Position numbers and translations under genes: made by a program. A stretch of 64,000 nt of DNA, taken from NCBI GenBank assembly GCA_037892935.1, contig JAYXKI010000015.1:1-64000 (forward strand), read 5' to 3'. Of the stretch, positions 57,423 to 64,000 are shown piece by piece (positions within the stretch are counted from its first letter, which is position 1; each line of letters starts with the position of its first letter). This DNA is from Phlebopus portentosus (taxonomy: Eukaryota; Basidiomycota; Agaricomycetes; Boletales; Boletinellaceae). The notes beneath the pieces were generated by a model. It had not been told where the DNA came from and ran no database searches. It worked only from the letters and a program-made list of their open reading frames with translations.

Positions 57423-60400
57423 ATGCCTGCGAGGCCGAAAGGGAGATTTTGTACCTGCGATTCATGTCCAAAGGGGGGCAGGTACATCGAAGGTGCTGAG
57501 GTGGCCATTCACCTGGCTCGTCGTGTGACTTCCCAAGGAAACTCTTCTACAACAGAATCGATGGGACCGTACAAAGAAATATTTCGAAGTGTACGACACA
57601 TCAGTGCTTATTCTAGGGACAGGACGGTCGACTGCACTCGTGGCACTGAAATCGACAGAGGATCCTTAGTAGCTCGATCGACGATTGCAGTGGATATGCT
57701 CCAAGATACGTTGCGTTCTTTGCGGCATACTAGGTTCGGGTATCCCAGAGTCCCACGCACTTGAAGCTGTAGAAGGATGGGTCAACCAGTTGCGCGTTTC
57801 ATCGAATCAGATGCAAGGTCTTCCTAAGACAAAACAGCTCAGACAGGACATTAATCGACAACGCAGTCTAATCGACGACCGGCTTTGAGAATTGCGAGGA
57901 CTCCGAGATCGAAACGTCATTGCCACTCATTCTGTTCCAGAATGTGAACTCAATTGTGGTGCGTTTTCTGGGACTGTCCAACCTAAACCTGCTTTCTCAG
58001 AGACACTGTACTGCTAGACCCCATTTTATTTCGCCAGTCGATGAGGAGGATGAACTAGTGCAAGTTACGATGTTTGTCGGAATAGTCTGTTCGGCGATTT
58101 TCATGCTTAGTCGTGATATGATCGGTGTCATTATCGGCATGGTAAAGATCGCGATTTCCTCAGCTCTTAGGATTCGAACACGATCAGGTACTTCCCATGA
58201 GCAAATGCTACTAGATGCAGTTCCCAAGGACCCGCGCACCTTACTTTCAAAGTTCAATTTGTCCGGCAAGACGACGATTTACGCCAGCTGCTCGAAATGC
58301 CACATGACGTACGAGCCTCGTCATGAGCTCGACTTGGTTACACTTCGTATCCGGAGACCTGTACAAACAGACGACGCCCAGACGACGGAATTTGCGGTAC
58401 TAATCTCGTTGCTCGCTGCTCTGTCGGCAGAAAAGGCACCGTAATACAGAGGCCAATTCAGCCTTACGTTTACCATTCTGTGTTGGACTACATCGGAACA
58501 CTTTTCTCCCACGAGGACTTGGAGCGTTACATTGACAACGCTTGCGATGCCACTGCGGTGAAAGTCGCGGGAAAGCAACACCAGAGGCTCGAGGACATTT
58601 TCGGAGGCACATTCCTTGGATCCTTCCGAGGGCCGGATCCTGATGTCCTATTTCTTGATAGAGGACAGGAAGGTCGGCTTGCGTTCAGCTTGAACGTCGA
58701 TTTTTTCAATATTCATGGAAATCGAGCTGGAGGCACAGCTACGTCCTGCGGTATAATCAGTCTGGCCTGTCTCAATTTACCTCCTGAGATGAGATTTCGA
58801 AGAGAAAATCTTCATATCGTGGGTATAATACCAGGGCCTCACGAGCCCGATCTCGAGGCCATAAACGCCTACACAAGACCGCTCATCGACGACATGGTAG
58901 TTCTGTGGAATCATGGAGTCAGGCTGTCTCGAACTGCGTTGCATAGGCATGGCCGTTAATCCGGGCTGCGATCATCTGTGTGGTCTGTGACCTACCTGCC
59001 GCGCGTAAGGTAGCCGCCTTAGCAGGCCACAGGAGCAACAAATTTTTATGCTCCATTTGTAAGGTGGACAGGGAGCATATTGCTAACCCGTCTCACTCTC
59101 CTGCGCGTCGCGATGTCTTTGAAATGAGACAAAAGGCTCAAGAATGGAAGGATGCGCCAACCTCGGCTCTACAAGATCGAGTATTCGACTGCTTTGGAGT
59201 CCGTTATTCTGAACTGTTCCGCCTCCCTTACTGGGATCCGACCAAACAACTGGTCGTAGACCCCATGCACAACTTGCTTTTAGGTATTACCGAGAATCAC
59301 TTCAAGAACGTGCTTCGTCTCACCGTAAAGCGGGAAAGAACATCCGTTGCCAACAGTTCTCCTGCTTTTCTTCACGATTTCACGCCTATCTCTGGGCCGC
59401 ATGGCCTGAGCGACGACGAAATCAAGGACATTGCAAAAATCCATAAGATGTTGACGACGTACGTCGACGCCTCCAACCGCAATGACCCGAAGGCGCGCGA
59501 AGCATTTACGAGGCGCCTTTGTAATCACAGAAAGAATTCGCTACGGTTTGTTCTCGACGATCTACAGCTTCAACCGGAGATTCCAGAGGGCCAATCCCGC
59601 GTGGTGAAGGAACATTTTGCGAAGTCACTTACGAACTGGGCAAGTCTCCTATTCCGTTCTTGTCTGGGACCTCGAGTCTGATTTCTGTGCCTGCTGAAGT
59701 GTTTCAGCATGTCTCTTGCACCTTCAAATGCCTGCGTTGAGTCAACCCTACTTAACGACCTTCTGCAGCATATACGTCGTGTGATCAAAGAGACGACGAC
59801 ACCTACATGGATCAGTAGTGTCCCGCCTGACTTTGGCGATCCAAAATGCGGGAAACTCAAGGCGGATGAATGGAAAGTCCTTTGCACGATCCACTTGCCA
59901 CTTGCTCTCGTGTCGTGGTGGGGTGAAGGGACAAAACACGCAAGCGAAGACATATCGCAACGTTGTAGAGAAATAGTAGATCATACTATGCTGCTTGTCT
60001 CTGCGGTAACAATCGCTTGCAAACGATCGACGACAGCAGATCAGATTGCACGGTACGAGCGTTACGTTAAGGAATACATAGTCAGACTTCGGAAGATTCA
60101 CCCCAACGCAAAACTCACGACCAATTTACATATGGCGACTCATGTTGGCGAATTTATGAGGCTGTTCGGCCCGACACATTCATGGTGGTGCTTTCCCCTC
60201 GAGCGTCTTATCGGATTCTTGCAAAAGATGTCGAACAATAACAAGTTTGGTGAGCCATCACTTCCCGTTCTTAGAAAGTACTGACGTTAGAATAATAGGA
60301 CAACTTGAGAGCTCCGTTCATGACTCTTTTGTCGCATTTAGTAGGATAAAGCTGTGGTCCTCAAAACCTGGATGTCCAATGGCTATAAAGGAGTGCAGAA

Positions 60401-60920
60401 GAATCTACGATAAGCTGTATCCAGATAATCTCGACCGGAGTTAGCTAGTGGACCATGATGAGCAAGCTGAGAATGAAGACGATCGTGTTTGTTCCCGAAA
60501 GAAGCGTGAGCAACTTACTTTCATTCCTGGTCTTGTTTGTAGTCATTAATCACCTGATCTCAGCTGTTTCTCTTTCTCGGTATTGCTTTAGGGGTCGACA
60601 GTATAGTACAGACAAATGTCACACTGGTAACAGCCTTGTTCTTGTACGGTCCAAAGACGAGGTTGCATACGGTGACCCGTGTGTCATCGAAGACATCTTT
60701 CTCGACGACCACGATAAAGTCAAATCCCGGGTACAAGAGTGCGGAAAGCTAGATACGCTACTTGATCCTTTCCGTTTCTATCCAGACTTTCCTGGGAAAG
60801 CACTCTCGTCAGAATCGTCTCGACGGTCTGACGCGATCGAGCCTCAACAGGTCATATGTCGCTTCGCTCGCTTTCGAATACAGCCCAACGTAATAGCTGT
60901 TCTTTCTCTTTCGAAGGTGA
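57423..60920 (+). pseudogene. Tnp2-family transposase, right copy (nearly full length, frameshifted)
   Basis: Transposase of a CACTA/Plavaka-like DNA element. From ATG at 57423: cysteine start (RFCTCDSC), a hydrophobic segment (MFVGIVCSAIFML), a zinc-ribbon-like CSKCHMTYEP, the Tnp2 core (FFNIHGNRAG, GIISLACLN), FLCSICKVDREH, the hallmark DPMHNLLLGITENHFKN near 59265, then THVGEFMRLFGPTHSWWCFPLERLIGFLQK (in two parts, near 60140-60230), and a C-terminal domain ending near 60920 (DPFRFYPDFP, VIAVLSLSK). Introns are short. Relative to the left copy it has a 35-nt deletion after 57723 and 1-nt deletions in T runs near 58343 and 58956, all breaking the frame. I did not find terminal repeats. Confidence 0.85.
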
Positions 60921-60964
60921 GATCTTTTTTTGCTTGCTGCGTCATTCTTTCTAACCTCGTGTAG

Positions 60965-61552
60965 GAGTAGGCAATCCTAGCATCAGTATCCCAAGAGAAC
61001 AGCGGAGAATGCCTCGAGAATGCCTGAGAATCAGTAGACTCACCGAGAATCATTTCTCACGTCAGTCAGAGCTTTGAATCTACTTTGCAATCATTCTCAT
61101 TCTCGATATTTACCCTCTCGACATCACTCTACAAGTATTCTAGTGCTGTCTGGAACGCATCTATTCGCGATATTCTTTTGGTTTTCAAATTTGTAGGCCC
61201 ACTAGAATTGATATGTAACAAATAGATCTTATGAATCTACGTACAACATCGTGTTCTGTTGTATCACGGGCGGATCATAGCAGAAATCTTACCGATGTTA
61301 GTCTAAGCAGTTGGACCTGAGACGCAGAAGCAGAACGATCCTTTTCGCCGAGACAGGGGCTTGCAAGTAGGCAAATCATGACAATGCGCAGAATAGCTGT
61401 AAGGCATCCCCCTCGTAAGACAGTAACGAGATATAGTGTCTACTTCAGCTTGCGCTTACGACAAGCAAGCCCATGGCGCATTAGAGGTATCAAAGTCTAC
61501 GTACACTGTTAAGACAGTAGTTGGCTAGTTATACCTCTGTCGAATCTTTGAG
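60965..61552. other. Intergenic segment after the Tnp2 copy
   Basis: No gene or repeat recognised. AT-rich with many stops in all frames. Confidence 0.45.
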
Positions 61553-62757
61553 TCAGTTATTGGAACGTATTTCCCGTGCCTTCCTCCGAGAGATTCGGTT
61601 TGCCTCCCGCTCTACACGCATCTTTTCTCGTTTTGCCCGCCTCCGCTCCCTTGCATTACGTAATATCATTCTCTTGTAGCTGTCGGAGCAAGGAAATTTT
61701 GTCAACCGGTGTACTCGTGGTAACTTAGGTTGGGGAATGTGTTCGCATTGAGGACATGGGCACTCATTCGTACAGACTGGACAAATGAAGTCGTGCTTTT
61801 TCTCTTCATTAAACTCGAATTTCGCGAGTCCTTTTGGTTTAGGCCCGCCCTGGAAATTGGTCGTTATTCTGTAACTAATAAAAAAGAGCATCAATGAGAA
61901 CATGCTGTATATGATAGCTGATTATACTTGCTATTTAATGAAGTACCCAGCGCAAAATACTCGAGCGCATTTGATGCATGGAATCCAGTACCATCCACAC
62001 GGCGTATCTGCAGTGCTCGCATCGCATCCATGACAAGGCGGATCAGGGTTCTGAGCATCGCGCTTAGCTTCTTCATCATCCTTCTGCTTTTGCTTCTCAT
62101 CAGCTCGCCTCTGCTTCAAGTCCTTCATCTCTTCATGAGCATCTTTCTCATGTTCCTGATGGTCTGCTTCTTGCTGCTCATGTTCAATCTCGTTTCGCAT
62201 TATCGCATCCTGTGAATATCGCAGTATTTAGACACCAGTGACTGCAAGGAACGGGAGGTCCGTACGTCGCCTCCATATTCAGTGTATAAGGTATTTATAC
62301 GTGGTTTTAGGCATGCACCAGATAATGATGTTCGACGTTCAATGCGATTGGTGATCGATGCTTCAAAAGTATCCATTTTGACATATGGTGTCCTCAAATG
62401 TAACAGGCTGGGACGGATGGATAGAGAATCGCTCCGTATTGACTGAACGTAAAGTAGCTGTCAATTGAAAAGAATCTCCTTGAGAAGCGACTCGGACCCA
62501 TACACTTGACAATGTTGCTAAAAGATACTTGTCCAGGATGTTTGTCCTATCATTTTCGTTCACTGGAGGGAAGGAGGATGTGTAAGCACCACTGAACTTA
62601 AGAGAAGCATGCAGAGAAAACCTTTCGATGTACAACCGGATCCATTGTCACCCTCAGTAAGAGCCGCTTCAGCAACAATCGACAGCAGAGAATCTATAGG
62701 TGCATCACAAGTTTCTGCGGTCTGCGACGGCACGGAGAAAAAGAGGGGTTGAGCCAT
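61553..62757 (-). CDS. Cysteine-rich zinc-finger protein (zf-4CXXC_R1-like), tentative
   Basis: The reverse strand reads a charged coiled stretch (about 62200-62060; EMKDLKQRRADEKQKQKDD), then PCHGCD, IPCIKCARVFCAG, and after an intron (roughly 61925-61865) FICPVCTNECPCPQC and a basic tail (RRAKREKMRVEREANR) ending TAA near 61553. The spacing of CxxC pairs resembles the 4CXXC R1-type zinc domain, which in fungi and plants often accompanies JmjC proteins. An upstream piece from ATG 62757 may be its first exon. The exact intron donor is unclear, so it could be a fragment. Confidence 0.45.
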
Positions 62758-64000
62758 TCCGAGAGGATCAAATCGACGCTCTGATCCTGAGACAGACGTA
62801 GCGCAGGGTGGGTCATCGTTGTTGACGCAGGTTACTACCGAAATGTGATTCTTTATTTATATTATAGGCCGGGTCCGAGGTTTCAGTCATCCATTGCCTT
62901 TCGTAGCGCCGCAGCAAAGGCTAAGACTGCGAAGCTCGAATTAATGACAGCACAGTCATTTAGAGCAATGTGAACAATCGAAAGATATCTAAATATGGAG
63001 ACCATGAATGCCGATAAGGACTCAGGCTGATATTGATTTCTGAGCGACTTCAAATCTAACCAAGAACATTCACCAAGACGAGCGTTGGAAGAGAAGATGA
63101 AGGCTTCAAGAATCTCGGAAAAGGCTCACGAACAAAATTCAAGAGGCCAGAACGCAAGTATCCTGAACGGCGACCGGAAAGAGGCTTGTCAGGATCGGCA
63201 TGCGGATATATCTGAACTTCCATTCCGGTAGGTGACTGTGAAGTAGTGCTGCGAGTGCTGCGTAGCAAGATGACAGAAAGGACCTATCAACCACTGCATA
63301 TTACAGCTAAATGCAAAAAACCTGAGATTTGGGATACAGTGAATTATTCATTCCATAATGATTTGGACACGTGATTACAGTCTTTTTCATACAGCTAATT
63401 GTGGTGACTGGCATTCCCAAAGCTCGCCGCGTGCGCGTTTTTTCTCAGGCGGAGCTTGAATTATTGCTCTTTGGTAACTCACGCCAATCTCACTGTGTCA
63501 CTTTTCATTTTACCACAATAAAAGATATCAAGGCAACTGGTCAGGTATAATAGTTGCGGATGGTCGTATATGATTATACTCTATATATTAATTTATTCTT
63601 TTCTGTTTTTTCTCTAGCCAGTAAATTAATATTGTTCGTCGAGTGCTTGATGCAACTTCATTCTCTCCTTTCCTTCGATCACGTGATAGAATATACCTAA
63701 TATCCCTTCAATATGCATATTGCAGTTATCCTCAACACAAATATCTGATTACATGCAAATAGGTCCAAAGGTTTCCCATGATAGAAGTACTACAGGCCCA
63801 CGCAAGGGTGCGAGAAGCAAGAATGCAATTGCAAGATGCAGAAATCAGACGTGGGAACGTAGGGTGACGGGCTGACACAGTCACGTGTCGGTCTGTTCCC
63901 CGACCTTAACGCGTTCTCTCCTCCATGAATCGCGGAAGGCCATTGTCGTGCGATGCTTGGACTGTCGAAACGAGGCTTTACGATTCGGCGCATGGCAGGA
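62758..64000. other. AT-rich right end without supported genes
   Basis: Only short frames (63268-63056, 63993-63790 on the reverse strand) without motifs. Near 63298 and 63391 there are short strings (TTACAGCTAAATGC, TACAGCTAATTG) related to the repeat end at 14164 and 42232. Confidence 0.4.

Overview
The window looks like a transposon-dense stretch of an Agaricomycete-type basidiomycete genome. The genes carry short introns of about 47 to 64 bp, and the mobile elements are of types common in mushroom-forming fungi: Ty3/Gypsy elements with chromodomain integrases, Tnp2 (CACTA/Plavaka-like) transposases and a Tc1-like DD34E element. I cannot name the species. Almost no intact host gene is present; most non-transposon coding remnants are pseudogenes.

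Layout. 1-1898 and 13967-14160 are one reverse-strand Tnp2 transposase gene, split by a 12.06 kb Ty3/Gypsy element (A, 1899-13962, target duplication ACGG). Element A has 1628-bp LTRs, gag and pol, and between pol and the 3' LTR an antisense gene with two introns that encodes a Zn(II)2Cys6 cluster protein. 14712-16450 is a CpG-decayed piece of a second Ty3/Gypsy family (B). 16451-17671 is non-coding with a 127-bp tandem repeat. 17672-31306 is an LTR-leader-LTR duplication followed by element B1, into whose pol chromodomain the intact element B2 (24123-30661, target duplication TCCAG) inserted. 31307-32131 and 39040-39864 are two halves of a host-like AT-hook gene split by B3 (32132-39039, target duplication CCGGT). 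40002-41196 is a Tc1-like transposase gene with four introns. 42890-46180 is a degraded TPR/Mlp1-like nuclear-basket gene. 47217-52118 is a damaged JmjC-domain gene. 52547-57181 is a near-perfect 4.6 kb palindrome of Hsp70 pseudogene copies ending in mariner-like terminal repeats. 57423-60920 is a second Tnp2 copy in the opposite orientation to the first. 61553-62757 holds a small cysteine-rich zinc-finger gene, and the rest is AT-rich.

How it works together. Element A combines an antisense DNA-binding-protein gene with many copies of GTTYCG, often in arrays at 9-11 bp spacing (about one helical turn). This resembles a self-regulating or anti-silencing module. Family B carries an 11-nt self-priming site like that of Tf1 and a G GGT TTT -1 frameshift heptamer in a very short gag-pol overlap. 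Both families have long 5' leaders (about 0.95 to 1.5 kb) almost free of ATG in all frames. Nesting gives a relative order: the Tnp2 copy, AT-hook gene and B1 are older hosts; A, B2 and B3 are younger insertions. Many stops in the decayed copies are CGA to TGA, as expected from deamination of methylated CpG.
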